From: JAWPMT01 sp965227935 | GTDB lineage: Bacteria > Bacteroidota > Bacteroidia > Cytophagales > Cyclobacteriaceae | Assembly: GCA_965227935.1 (NCBI GenBank) | Contig: CBDDGS010000019.1 | Span: 1,984,001 to 2,048,000, forward strand | Length of the DNA: 64,000 nt | Reading direction: 5' to 3' | In this document: piece after piece, positions 46,378 to 54,543 of the stretch | Layout: the number at the start of each line of letters is the position of its first letter | How positions within the stretch are numbered: position 1 is the first letter of the stretch | Translations under genes and position numbers: made by a program | The notes under the pieces: generated by a model | The model's database searches: none | Seen by the model: the letters and a program-made list of their open reading frames with translations, nothing else | What the model was told of the DNA's origin: nothing

Positions 46378-47580
46378 ATGAAACATCTGGCCATCAACTT
46401 TTCTATCCTACTTTTCACCCTGAGCGCAGGTACGCTTCAGGCCCAATCCAACAACCCGGATCTCGATAAATACTTCCTCCGCAAAATGAAAGGTGCGGAC
46501 CGTATAGGTATGCAAGCCGCCTACATCGCCAACGGCCAGCTGGCCTGGGTGGGTAGCTATGGGCTCAAGACCTATGAAACGGAAGACGCGGTCAATGACA
46601 GTACCCTGTTCATGGTGGCCTCCATTTCCAAACCGGTGACGGCATTGGCCATGATGAAACTCTATGATGAGGGGAAGGTGTCACTGGACGATGACATCAA
46701 TAAGTACCTGCCCTTCTGCGTGCGAAACCCCCACTACCCCGATCACGCAATCACAGTCCGCATGTTGCTGACACATGTGTCCTCCATCCATGATAACTGG
46801 AGTGTCCTCGAGCCCCTTTATACACTGGGAAAAGGTGGCGGCGATTCACCCATGGGCTTGGACGAATTCTTGCAGAAATTCCTGGTGCCTGGTGGCGAGT
46901 TTTACGACTCCGCCAAAAACTTTTACCACACCCCACCGCTTACGCAGGAGCGCTATTCCAATGTCGGTTTTGCACTGGTCGGCTACCTCGTGGAGCAGAT
47001 CTCCGGCAAACCTTTCAATGAATACATGAATGAGGAGGTGTTCGCCCCTTTGGGCATGAACGACACCCATTGGTTCTACACCGAGGTGACGCACGATAAT
47101 ATCGCCACGCCGCACAACCTCCCTTATCGCGAAACCGATTTCAAAGGCACCCAGATCTTAACGCATTTTGGATACCCGGAATATCCCTCGGGACAACTCA
47201 GGACTACTGTCGCGGACTACGCCCAGTTTGTCAAGCTGATGGTCAACAAGGGCCAGGTCGACGGACAGCAGTTTCTCAGCGAAGCCACGGTGGAAGAGTT
47301 CCTGAAAGTGCAGTACCCCGAAGTCGCCAAGCATCGGGCCATCTCGTGGAGCTACAATGAGTTCGAAAATGTCATCTACAATTTGATCATGCCCCGACGG
47401 CCTTCACACACGGGGCTGGATCCAGGGATGAACTCCGTCGTATCCTTCGACCCAGAGACGAGGTCAGGAGTGGTGATATTCTCGAACTCACCCACGACCA
47501 CACTCAGAACCGAGAAGATCATCTACATGGACATCGTCAAAAGATTATTCAAAGAGGCACACAAAAATTCAAAATCATGA
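46378..47580 (+). CDS. Exported serine hydrolase, beta-lactamase family
   Basis: 400 residues with a signal peptide ending TLQAQ. The SxxK motif is S82-I-S-K85 in VASISKPVTAL, and the second motif tyrosine is in ERYSNVGFALVGYL. The late HTGLDPGMNSVVSF resembles the HxG end of this family. It probably acts in the periplasm as esterase, D-aminopeptidase or similar. Its stop overlaps the next gene's ATG (ATGA at 47577-47580), so the two are coupled. Confidence 0.9.
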   Translation: MKHLAINFSILLFTLSAGTLQAQSNNPDLDKYFLRKMKGADRIGMQAAYIANGQLAWVGSYGLKTYETEDAVNDSTLFMVASISKPVTALAMMKLYDEGKVSLDDDINKYLPFCVRNPHYPDHAITVRMLLTHVSSIHDNWSVLEPLYTLGKGGGDSPMGLDEFLQKFLVPGGEFYDSAKNFYHTPPLTQERYSNVGFALVGYLVEQISGKPFNEYMNEEVFAPLGMNDTHWFYTEVTHDNIATPHNLPYRETDFKGTQILTHFGYPEYPSGQLRTTVADYAQFVKLMVNKGQVDGQQFLSEATVEEFLKVQYPEVAKHRAISWSYNEFENVIYNLIMPRRPSHTGLDPGMNSVVSFDPETRSGVVIFSNSPTTTLRTEKIIYMDIVKRLFKEAHKNSKS

Positions 47581-48563
47581 AGACAATACTCACAACACTG
47601 ATACTGGCATTGGCCGCTCATTGGCTGGACGCACAATCCAGAATTGCATCGACTGTTACTTTCCCCAGCGGTGACGAAACCATCGAAGGCATCCTTGTTC
47701 GTCCCCAGTCCGAAGGACGCTTACCTGCTGTTGTTTTTCAGCAGGGCTCCGGCAACCATGCTTTCGACGGATACGAAACGGAAGCATGGGGCCCCCACAA
47801 GTTTTACATCGAAGATGTGCTGCTGGCGCAGGGCTACGCCGTCCTCTATTGCAACAAAAGAGGTCTGGGCAACACGACAGGCAATTGGAGAAGCAATGAC
47901 TTCTATGGTCGTGCCGAAGATGCCTATGCGGCCGTCACCTATTTGAAGACGCGTGAGGACATCGACCCGAATCGGATCGGCGTATCCGGCCACAGCCAGG
48001 GCGGCTGGGTAGCGCAACTCGTGGCCTCGCAGCATGACGACATCGCATTTGTATTGAGCATGGCTGGTCCAACAGTAGGCGTGCGGGCCCAGACGGAAGC
48101 GTACGACAGCCTCATGTACCTGTGCCAGGGATATTCAGCTGAGGAACTGGGTCCGAAAATGGCCAAATACCGCAAGCGCAAGAAGAAAGCTGCCGCCATC
48201 GGAAGGATACTCCCCTTCATCGGTAGCGCCCGACACTGGAACCTGATCTATGACTACGAAACCCAGGACGTTCTCAGCAACCTCAGGTGCCCCACATTAC
48301 TGCTGTTCGCCGAGCACGATGTCAATGTGCCTCCCGAGCAGAACATTACCTATTTCAATGACTTCTTCGACGATGATCCGCCCGCCAATTTCACCATCAA
48401 AGTCATGCAGGGGGGTCAGCATGGCTTCTACCAGGTCGAGGATCGCTGCGTGGACTGGGCGACTGCCGAAAAGCAGCCCTTTGATCCCGCCTTTCAGCGG
48501 GAGATCAGCCAATGGGTCGAGTCGCTCGATCAGGAGAATCAGCTAGTGAAAACTTCTGAGTGA
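47577..48563 (+). CDS. Exported alpha/beta hydrolase (dienelactone hydrolase/BAAT-like)
   Basis: 328 residues with a signal ending LDAQ. Nucleophile elbow GHSQGG (S140), an acid in LLLFAEHDVNVPPEQN and His in QGGQHGFYQVEDR form the triad. The oxyanion region is VVFQQGSGNH. It resembles acyl hydrolases of the S9/dienelactone-hydrolase groups. It is coupled to the preceding serine hydrolase, and they may act on successive bonds of one substrate, which is an inference. Confidence 0.88.
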   Translation: MKTILTTLILALAAHWLDAQSRIASTVTFPSGDETIEGILVRPQSEGRLPAVVFQQGSGNHAFDGYETEAWGPHKFYIEDVLLAQGYAVLYCNKRGLGNTTGNWRSNDFYGRAEDAYAAVTYLKTREDIDPNRIGVSGHSQGGWVAQLVASQHDDIAFVLSMAGPTVGVRAQTEAYDSLMYLCQGYSAEELGPKMAKYRKRKKKAAAIGRILPFIGSARHWNLIYDYETQDVLSNLRCPTLLLFAEHDVNVPPEQNITYFNDFFDDDPPANFTIKVMQGGQHGFYQVEDRCVDWATAEKQPFDPAFQREISQWVESLDQENQLVKTSE

Positions 48564-48600
48564 GGTGTTCCTGCCATGATTCTGGGTGGTGGGACTCCCG

Positions 48601-48619
48601 GGTAATAACACCTATTACC
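48601..48619. terminator. Hairpin in convergent intergenic space
   Basis: GGTAATA (48601-48607) and TATTACC (48613-48619) form a 7-bp stem with a 5-base loop. A second small stem (GTTCG...CGAAC) follows near 48647-48668. The spacer is between converging genes. The position suggests termination, but no U-tract is obvious. Confidence 0.35.
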
Positions 48620-48677
48620 TCTCGGTGAATGTATTTGATGGAACGGGTTCGTTGAAAAGTCAGCGAACTACATCCAT

Positions 48678-49385
48678 CTAACTGGCCACGCCTTCGACCA
48701 CCGCCAACCACCAGGATGTATAGGGCACAAATAGCAGCAGGAGATTAGGAATCGAGAAGATGATCAAGGCCGTGACAAATGAGCGGTTTCGCGCTAATTG
48801 TCCATTCTTGTAGTCATAGAAAATCAAGGCCACGAACACTAAAGCCATAGCTCCCACACTGGCATAGAGCGCGCCCATGAAATCCATGCCCAGCCAAGTA
48901 GCTATAAGCCTTAGCAATCCCGCGCTCACGACCACGACAGCCGTCGCAATCATAAACCTCAAATGACGGCCGATTTGCTTCCGATAAATGACGGCAAGAA
49001 GATAAAAAGCTGCAAAGGGAAGGATGTCCGTCAACGGCAGGAAGAGCATCGTCCGTGTCAGGCCATCGGCCACCCCGTTGTCCGAGGCAGCCGTCAAAAA
49101 TGCATACCTGTAAGCTACGACCATGGAGACGACAATCATAGGCACTAAGATGTACGATATTTTGCCGATGGCTCGATGCCACCGGAACGCTTTCCTGTTG
49201 ATCAATACAGGTTGGGCTATGAGCACAAAAAGCCATAGTACCATCAGCACTCCGTGCACATGATGAAAGGTCTGGAACCCTTCGAAGGCCGGGAAAAAGG
49301 AATAGTAAGTTGGATAAAAGCCAAGAAAGACGATCACTGTAACTGCGATAAAGAAGAGGACAATGTTTTTATATGCTTTTTCCAT
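48678..49385 (-). CDS. Hypothetical membrane protein, paralogue of the 32-kb protein
   Basis: About 235 residues from the ATG at 49385, a start that directly precedes the first helix; an upstream frame to 49460 looks non-coding. It has six or seven membrane helices with polar positions HHVHGVLMVLWLFVLIAQ and RKAFRWHRAIGKISYILVP. The same plan occurs in the protein at 31.99-32.62 kb. Buried histidines could carry heme or metal, and no function is known. Confidence 0.78.
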   Translation of the reverse strand: MEKAYKNIVLFFIAVTVIVFLGFYPTYYSFFPAFEGFQTFHHVHGVLMVLWLFVLIAQPVLINRKAFRWHRAIGKISYILVPMIVVSMVVAYRYAFLTAASDNGVADGLTRTMLFLPLTDILPFAAFYLLAVIYRKQIGRHLRFMIATAVVVVSAGLLRLIATWLGMDFMGALYASVGAMALVFVALIFYDYKNGQLARNRSFVTALIIFSIPNLLLLFVPYTSWWLAVVEGVAS

Positions 49386-49499
49386 CAGAAGTGATGCCCT
49401 GCTTAGCGCAGATACAGTTTGGTGTTGGAACAAGGTAGCGAAAAGTAGTGAGTGGAGCATCAGTGGTATTGCGTCTCCAAGAAAGTTTCATGCAAAATG

Positions 49500-49660
49500 C
49501 GAGTGCCCAACGTCCCAGAAAGGTTCGCGTGAGGGGTGGTAAGGGAGCCGGCGCAGCGGCTGTGCGCAGCACCGAAGCGACAGCGGAGCCCTGGACGACC
49601 CGACCGCGGCGACTGCGAAGGAGCATGTCAATATGACCCGACTTCGCCCGCAGTCGCCGG
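49500..49660. repeat. GC-rich structured intergenic repeat
   Basis: The gap 49386-49778 has no gene. It holds a GC-rich block beginning near GGTAAGGGAGCCGG. It contains a hairpin, GCGCA (49551-49555) with TGCGC (49563-49567). A larger imperfect hairpin at 49607-49659 has CGGCGACTGCG paired with CGCAGTCGCCG, and GTCA/TGAC at its tip. The block resembles dispersed palindromic repeats of Bacteroidota genomes rather than coding sequence. It may mark the boundary of the rapA gene. A structured RNA is the alternative. Confidence 0.5.
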
Positions 49661-49778
49661 GGACACGCCCAAAAAGATCCCCGCCATAAATAAAGGCCCT
49701 ACCCTTGGGTGCGCCGCTGAAGATTGAAGATCTTGCCCCCTCCTTCTGGGTAATGGCAGAGGTGAAACGATAGCGCAT

Positions 49779-52601
49779 ATGGCGGATTTTTATCCAAATC
49801 AAAGATGGACCAGTGAGGGCGAGCCGGAGCTGGGGGTTGGGATGGTCGTGGAAACGGACAAGCTTCGTGTGAAGGTGCACTTCCCGGCAGCGAGTGAAAC
49901 ACGGCTGTATGCACTGGCCAATGCCCCTTTGCGAAGGGTGGTCTTCAAACCGGGGGATACCGTGGTGGATGCCAACCAACGCCCCCTGGTCGTAGAACGG
50001 GTGGAGGACCGTGGAGGCTTGCTGTGGTACATAGGAAGAGACGGAGCTTTGTCGGAGGCGGATCTTGGTAATGTGTCGCTGCAGCACGGCATCCTGGAGC
50101 GGCTGCTGATGGGTGATGCGGAGCCGCCGGATGCTTTCGCCCTACGACGAAAGACATTGAATTTTGAGTATGACCGCCGGATGTCGCCCGTCAATGGGTT
50201 TGTTGGGGGACGGATTGATCTGATCCCACACCAGCTGTACATCGCCCATGAAGTGAGCAGTCGCTACGCCCCGCGGGTATTGCTGTCCGATCAGGTGGGT
50301 CTGGGCAAGACGATAGAGGCGTGCCTGATCTTGCACCGCTTGTTGCTCAGTGGCCAGGTTTCGCGGGTATTGATACTTGTTCCGGACTCGTTGGTCCACC
50401 AGTGGTTTGTTGAAGTGCTGCGGCGCTTCAATTTGTGGTTCCACATTTTTGATGAGGAGCGATGCGCGGCGCTCGAAGAATCAGCGCCGGAGGGAAATCC
50501 CTTTCTGGATGATCAGCTGGTCATTTGTAGTACTTCCTTTCTGGCAGGCTCACCAACACGCGCCCAGCAGGCCATCACCGCAGACTGGGATATGCTGGTG
50601 GTAGATGAGGCCCACCACCTGGCCTGGTCACGGGAATCGTCCAGCCCGGAATATGGCATTGTCGAATTGCTGAGTCGGGTGGCCAAGGGATTGCTGCTAT
50701 TGACGGCGACCCCGGAACAGTTGGGTGTTGAAAGCCACTTTGCCCGACTGCGGTTGCTGGACCCCGATCGGTACGCAGACTACGACGACTTTATCCACGA
50801 ATCAGAAGATACCGAGCCGATCGCCAATATGGTGGAGGGCCTGTCTGCAGGGCGCGCAATGACCGACAAGGAACGCTCGCTGTTGGTTGACCTCTTTGGC
50901 GAGGCCAGGGTAGCGCAACTCGGAAAAGGATCGTCGATAGCCGAGGAACAATTGATTGAGGATCTCCTGGATCAGCACGGTCCCGGTAGGGTGGTATTTC
51001 GAAATACCCGCTCGGCGATGAAGGGATTCCCGGTTCGCAAAGCCCATCTCACCCCTTTGGATGGCGGAGCAGATCACGAGGAGTGGATCCGGCGGATGTC
51101 AAAGGAATATGGGGAGCACAAAATGCAGCAAGCCGGTACGGAGAAAAGTCAGAAGTTTTGGTTTTCGGAGGACCCTCGTGTAGCTTGGTTGGTGGATCTG
51201 CTGGCGGAGATCAGCCCTGCTAAGGTGTTGTTGATCTGTGGAAGTAAGGCCAAAGTCCTGGCATTGGCGAAGGCCTTGCAAGCGCTGAGTAGCGCCAAAG
51301 CGGGGGTATTTCATGAAGACCTGACGATTGTGCAACGGGACCGGAATGCGGCGTGGTTTGCTGAGCCGGATGGCGCGCGGATCCTGCTGTGTTCAGAGAT
51401 CGGCAGCGAGGGGCGCAACTTTCAGTTTGCCCACCACCTGGTATTGTTCGATCTACCGCTGCACCCGGAGTTGTTGGAGCAACGTATTGGCCGGCTGGAC
51501 CGCATTGGGCAGACAGAAGATATTCACATCCACGTACCCTACCTCGAAGGCAGTCCTCAAGAGGTAGTCGTGCGATGGTTCCATGAGGGATTGAATGCCT
51601 TTGAGGAAAATATCGAGGGCGGCAATCAGATCGGCCAACTTTTCAGCGCGCGACTGGCCGAGACGGCAATGGCCGGAGCAGCTGATCCTGAGCCATTACA
51701 GGCATTGATCGCCGATACGGCCGACTATCAAAAAACACTCAAGGAGCAATTGGCCAAAGGAAGAGACCGGCTGCTGGAGATGAACTCTTTCCGCCCTCGG
51801 GTCGCCGATCAATTGATAGAGAAAATCAAAGCTGCTGATCGGGATATCACCCTGGAAGTATACATGACGCAAGTCTTTGAGCGCTTTGGTATCGACATGG
51901 AGGACCTGGCCGCCCGGACATATTTGTTGCACCCCGCACATGCCAACCGGGAGGCCTTCCCTTCTATTCCGGACGAGGGCATCTCAGTGACCTTCGACCG
52001 GAAGCGGGCCCTGGGTAGAGAGGATATGAGCTTCATCAGCTGGGATCACCCTATGGTAACAGGCGCCCTGGACATGGTGCTAAGCGGCGGTACGGGAACA
52101 GCCAGTTTTGGCTTGTTGCGAGGGACTGGCGAAACCGGCATTCTGCTGGAAGTGATGTTCGTACTGGAGACGTCAAAATCACGCGGAGTCCATGTGGACC
52201 GATTTCTGCCCTTGACCCCTCTTCGAGTTGTAGTCAATCATGCGGGTGACGAGGTGACCGAGGACTATCCGGTTGCCTTACACGAAAAGCAACTGATACC
52301 GGGGCCGATCGATGAGATGATCGGCAATGAAGCATTGGTGGAAACGGTGCTCCCCAATATGATCGATATGGCGACGGAGATCGCTGAACGCCTGAAGGAG
52401 GACGTCATCTCGGCGGGTCTCACGCAGATGAACCAAACGCTGGACCATGAGATCGGTCGGTTGGCCTCGCTGCACAAGCGCAATAAATCCATCAGGCCGG
52501 ACGAAATACGCACGGCTATGGATGAAAAAGAGGTACTGACCGCACTCATCCAGGAGGCACGTCTGCGGATGGATTCGCTCCTGTTGATTAGAGAGGGTTA
52601 G
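49779..52601 (+). CDS. rapA: RNA polymerase-associated SWI2/SNF2 ATPase RapA
   Basis: 940 residues, nearly the length of E. coli RapA (968). The N-terminal Tudor-like region begins NQRWTSEGEPELGVGMVV, matching RapA. The helicase core has DQVGLGKTIEA (Walker A 174-178), DEAHHL (276-281), LLTATPEQLG, and the C-terminal half LCSEIGSEGRNFQFAHH and LEQRIGRLDRIGQ. The tail RMDSLLLI also aligns. RapA recycles stalled RNA polymerase after transcription. It is characteristic of Gammaproteobacteria. Here the gene stands alone, next to a GC-rich repeat, and reads visibly more GC-rich than its neighbours, so horizontal acquisition is plausible. Confidence 0.95.
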   Translation: MADFYPNQRWTSEGEPELGVGMVVETDKLRVKVHFPAASETRLYALANAPLRRVVFKPGDTVVDANQRPLVVERVEDRGGLLWYIGRDGALSEADLGNVSLQHGILERLLMGDAEPPDAFALRRKTLNFEYDRRMSPVNGFVGGRIDLIPHQLYIAHEVSSRYAPRVLLSDQVGLGKTIEACLILHRLLLSGQVSRVLILVPDSLVHQWFVEVLRRFNLWFHIFDEERCAALEESAPEGNPFLDDQLVICSTSFLAGSPTRAQQAITADWDMLVVDEAHHLAWSRESSSPEYGIVELLSRVAKGLLLLTATPEQLGVESHFARLRLLDPDRYADYDDFIHESEDTEPIANMVEGLSAGRAMTDKERSLLVDLFGEARVAQLGKGSSIAEEQLIEDLLDQHGPGRVVFRNTRSAMKGFPVRKAHLTPLDGGADHEEWIRRMSKEYGEHKMQQAGTEKSQKFWFSEDPRVAWLVDLLAEISPAKVLLICGSKAKVLALAKALQALSSAKAGVFHEDLTIVQRDRNAAWFAEPDGARILLCSEIGSEGRNFQFAHHLVLFDLPLHPELLEQRIGRLDRIGQTEDIHIHVPYLEGSPQEVVVRWFHEGLNAFEENIEGGNQIGQLFSARLAETAMAGAADPEPLQALIADTADYQKTLKEQLAKGRDRLLEMNSFRPRVADQLIEKIKAADRDITLEVYMTQVFERFGIDMEDLAARTYLLHPAHANREAFPSIPDEGISVTFDRKRALGREDMSFISWDHPMVTGALDMVLSGGTGTASFGLLRGTGETGILLEVMFVLETSKSRGVHVDRFLPLTPLRVVVNHAGDEVTEDYPVALHEKQLIPGPIDEMIGNEALVETVLPNMIDMATEIAERLKEDVISAGLTQMNQTLDHEIGRLASLHKRNKSIRPDEIRTAMDEKEVLTALIQEARLRMDSLLLIREG

Positions 52602-52628
52602 GCAGCGGCACGGGCCGGACGCTTGCGC

Positions 52629-52647
52629 CAGTGGATGTGGCCCACTG
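52629..52647. terminator. Hairpin after rapA, between convergent genes
   Basis: CAGTGG (52629-52634) pairs with CCACTG (52642-52647) around a 7-base loop, 28 bp past the rapA stop and before the convergent gene end. No U-tract follows. Confidence 0.35.
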
Positions 52648-52683
52648 TCCTGTCAGTATTCCATGGCCTTCCGAAGCCTTCCG

Positions 52684-53166
52684 CTACATATAGTAGCCTA
52701 TGAACAACTCTACCTCATTATCCTTCTTCCTCCAGACGATCGACAAGTCCGAGTAAGCATCATGGGAGAATACGAGGTAGTAAGGATCGCGGTCCAATAG
52801 CCGATACCTACCATCTTCCTTCCACTTACGAAGCAGTTCGACATCGGCTTTGTCGAATAGTCGCTCTGCGATCCATAAGCCCCGCTGGAACCAATATTCA
52901 ATGTCTTCCAAAGCAGTAGGGTCTTGTGTGATCAGGGTACCCGAAACCCCGAAATGATAGCAACCTCCTCGTTGGGCAATGAGCACCTCTTCACCCGGCA
53001 AGGAAATGGTAGCCTCCTTGGTGTCCGAATTCCACGTGTAGTCGACGAACTCAGGCACCGACTTGACGAAATCATCGGTTTGCGCCTCCTGATCGAAGAA
53101 GCAGTCCCGTTGCTGGGCAAAACTGAGAACTGGCGCAATCAGGAATAGGGGTAATAGTCTTCTCAT
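52684..53166 (-). CDS. Hypothetical exported protein
   Basis: 160 residues with a signal peptide (LLPLFLIAPVLSFAQQ). Two cysteines in the mature part (DCFFDQE and GGCYHFGV) could form a disulfide. A regular strand/helix pattern (EVLIAQRGGCYHFGVSGTLI; IEYWFQRGLWIAERLF) suggests a small periplasmic domain. I do not recognise the family. Confidence 0.7.
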   Translation of the reverse strand: MRRLLPLFLIAPVLSFAQQRDCFFDQEAQTDDFVKSVPEFVDYTWNSDTKEATISLPGEEVLIAQRGGCYHFGVSGTLITQDPTALEDIEYWFQRGLWIAERLFDKADVELLRKWKEDGRYRLLDRDPYYLVFSHDAYSDLSIVWRKKDNEVELFIGYYM

Positions 53167-53333
53167 TGGAATATCGTGTAAGCGCTATGTGATGGAGTCT
53201 GACATTACTCCAAATTGCCAGTAGCAAAATAGGGCAACCGTGCCTACACCACCAAAGGCTGTGGAGATTCCATGAAAAATGGATCTCCGACAGAGGGAGC
53301 TGCTCTCTCAAGCCTTAGCACTAGATTCGCACC

Positions 53334-54008
53334 ATGCACATTTCCTTTGTATTGGTGGATCCGGTTGTTCCCGAAAATGTCGGCTTCTGTGCCCGTGGGT
53401 TGACAACCATGGGGTTTGACGACCTTCGAATCGTGGGGCAGCCACTGCATGAGGAAAAAGGTGCCAGGAACACTGCGTACGGATCTCATGACTTGCTGGA
53501 AAAGGTGCGCGTCTTCCCCTCATTGGAGGAAGCAGTCGCAGACTGCGAACTCGTGGTAGGCACAACAGCGAAGATTCGGGTTAAGCGCTCCGATTTCTTT
53601 GACCCGGAAGGCATCCGCCAAATTCTTGGAGAAAAGCCCCAAGGCACCAAAATCGCTGTTGTATTCGGATCAGAGACGAATGGGCTCGATGGTGAGGACA
53701 TTGCTCGCTGCGATCTGCTATCCACTATTCCCCTCAAAACAACCTATCCCTCCCTAAACCTGGCACAGGCAGTGCTGATCTACGCCTATGAGCTGGCAAA
53801 AGACCCAGAAGTGCAAAATGAGATAATAGCTTCTAACCAGCTGATATCCAGATTAAAAGACGAAGCCACTGAATTACTCAATGATCTTGACTACGATCGC
53901 CATCCCATTAACAAACAGCGGATCATGGACCGATTGATGCTACTTGGTGAAAAGGATATGGAGTTGGTGATGGGGGTGTTGAAGAAGGTGAGGAGGAGGT
54001 TGAAATGA
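53334..54008 (+). CDS. SPOUT-class RNA methyltransferase (TrmJ/YjtD-like)
   Basis: 224 residues. The order matches the SpoU/TrmH family: ISFVLVDPVVPENVGFCARG, then TTMGFDDLRIV, AVVFGSETNGL and TTYPSLNLAQAVLIYAYELA (the knot region). The first motif (PENVG with a following Arg) and the length fit TrmJ/LasT(YjtD), which 2'-O-methylate tRNA or rRNA from SAM. E. coli YjtD shows the same layout. The exact target nucleotide cannot be told. Cytoplasmic, single gene. Confidence 0.85.
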   Translation: MHISFVLVDPVVPENVGFCARGLTTMGFDDLRIVGQPLHEEKGARNTAYGSHDLLEKVRVFPSLEEAVADCELVVGTTAKIRVKRSDFFDPEGIRQILGEKPQGTKIAVVFGSETNGLDGEDIARCDLLSTIPLKTTYPSLNLAQAVLIYAYELAKDPEVQNEIIASNQLISRLKDEATELLNDLDYDRHPINKQRIMDRLMLLGEKDMELVMGVLKKVRRRLK

Positions 54009-54080
54009 GTTGGGGGTACAGGCACATGCGGGACGCTTTCGCCCGCGAGAGGCCTTGAGACGGAAGTCCTCCGCAAAGTC

Positions 54081-54154
54081 AATTCGTCATTCCTGCGAAC
54101 TTGAAGGAATGGGCTGACTTTGGCCAATTGGTTGGTGATGCAGGAATCTGAATT
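54081..54154. repeat. REP-like inverted repeat
   Basis: AATTC-G-TCATTCCTGC (54081-54096) is the near reverse complement of GCAGGAATC-TGAATT (54140-54154). The type (GTCATTCCTGC...) is a common bacterial intergenic repeat. A relative lies at 9216-9301. Confidence 0.45.
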
Positions 54155-54200
54155 GATTTCAACGAGTGATAATGTATTTGGAATACCCTGCCGGGTGGGC

Positions 54201-54225
54201 CTTCATTTTTGAGAGATCAAAAACG
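54201..54225. repeat. Dispersed hairpin element, copy 1
   Basis: TTCATTTTTGA-N3-TCAAAAACGAA forms an 11-bp stem with one mismatch or wobble. It is followed by a second small palindrome (CGCGGTGG/CCACC) and CAAAAAATCC. The same order, minus the second palindrome, is found at 57740-57774. On the minus strand the copy reads as a short open frame (PRFVFDLSKMKAHPAG), which may be a coding relic. Confidence 0.5.
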
Positions 54226-54543
54226 AACCGCGGTGGCGGACCACCAAAAAATCCTTCCTTCATACAAGGTCTTCCGAGAACTTATACCGCCTCGAGAAAA
54301 TTAGTGGCACCAAGGACTAGCGAAAATGAATACCTCAGACTCAAAATGTGTGGCTCGACTGTGTATGAAGGAATGTCCCGATTGACGTGACCATAAATTG
54401 AGCCCATCACACCACCGCTCGCGTCGTTAATCCAAAAATGTACCGCGTATGTCATCATAGGACCCTTTAGAGGACTCCATGACTAGCGAACGAAAGTTAC
54501 TTCCGTGCTGCATCGCCCAAAGGCCGACACTCAACAGGAGCTC

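Larger units (their letters stand above)
54009..54543. other. Gene-free spacer holding two repeat elements
   Basis: No supported gene is seen in this spacer between converging genes. It holds a REP-like inverted repeat at 54081-54154 and a hairpin repeat at 54201-54225 that is shared with 57.74 kb. Confidence 0.6.

Noticed and set aside
49488..50087. 199-codon minus-strand frame upstream of and within rapA
   Set aside because: It covers the GC-rich repeat and the rapA N-terminus, which is firmly supported by similarity to E. coli RapA.
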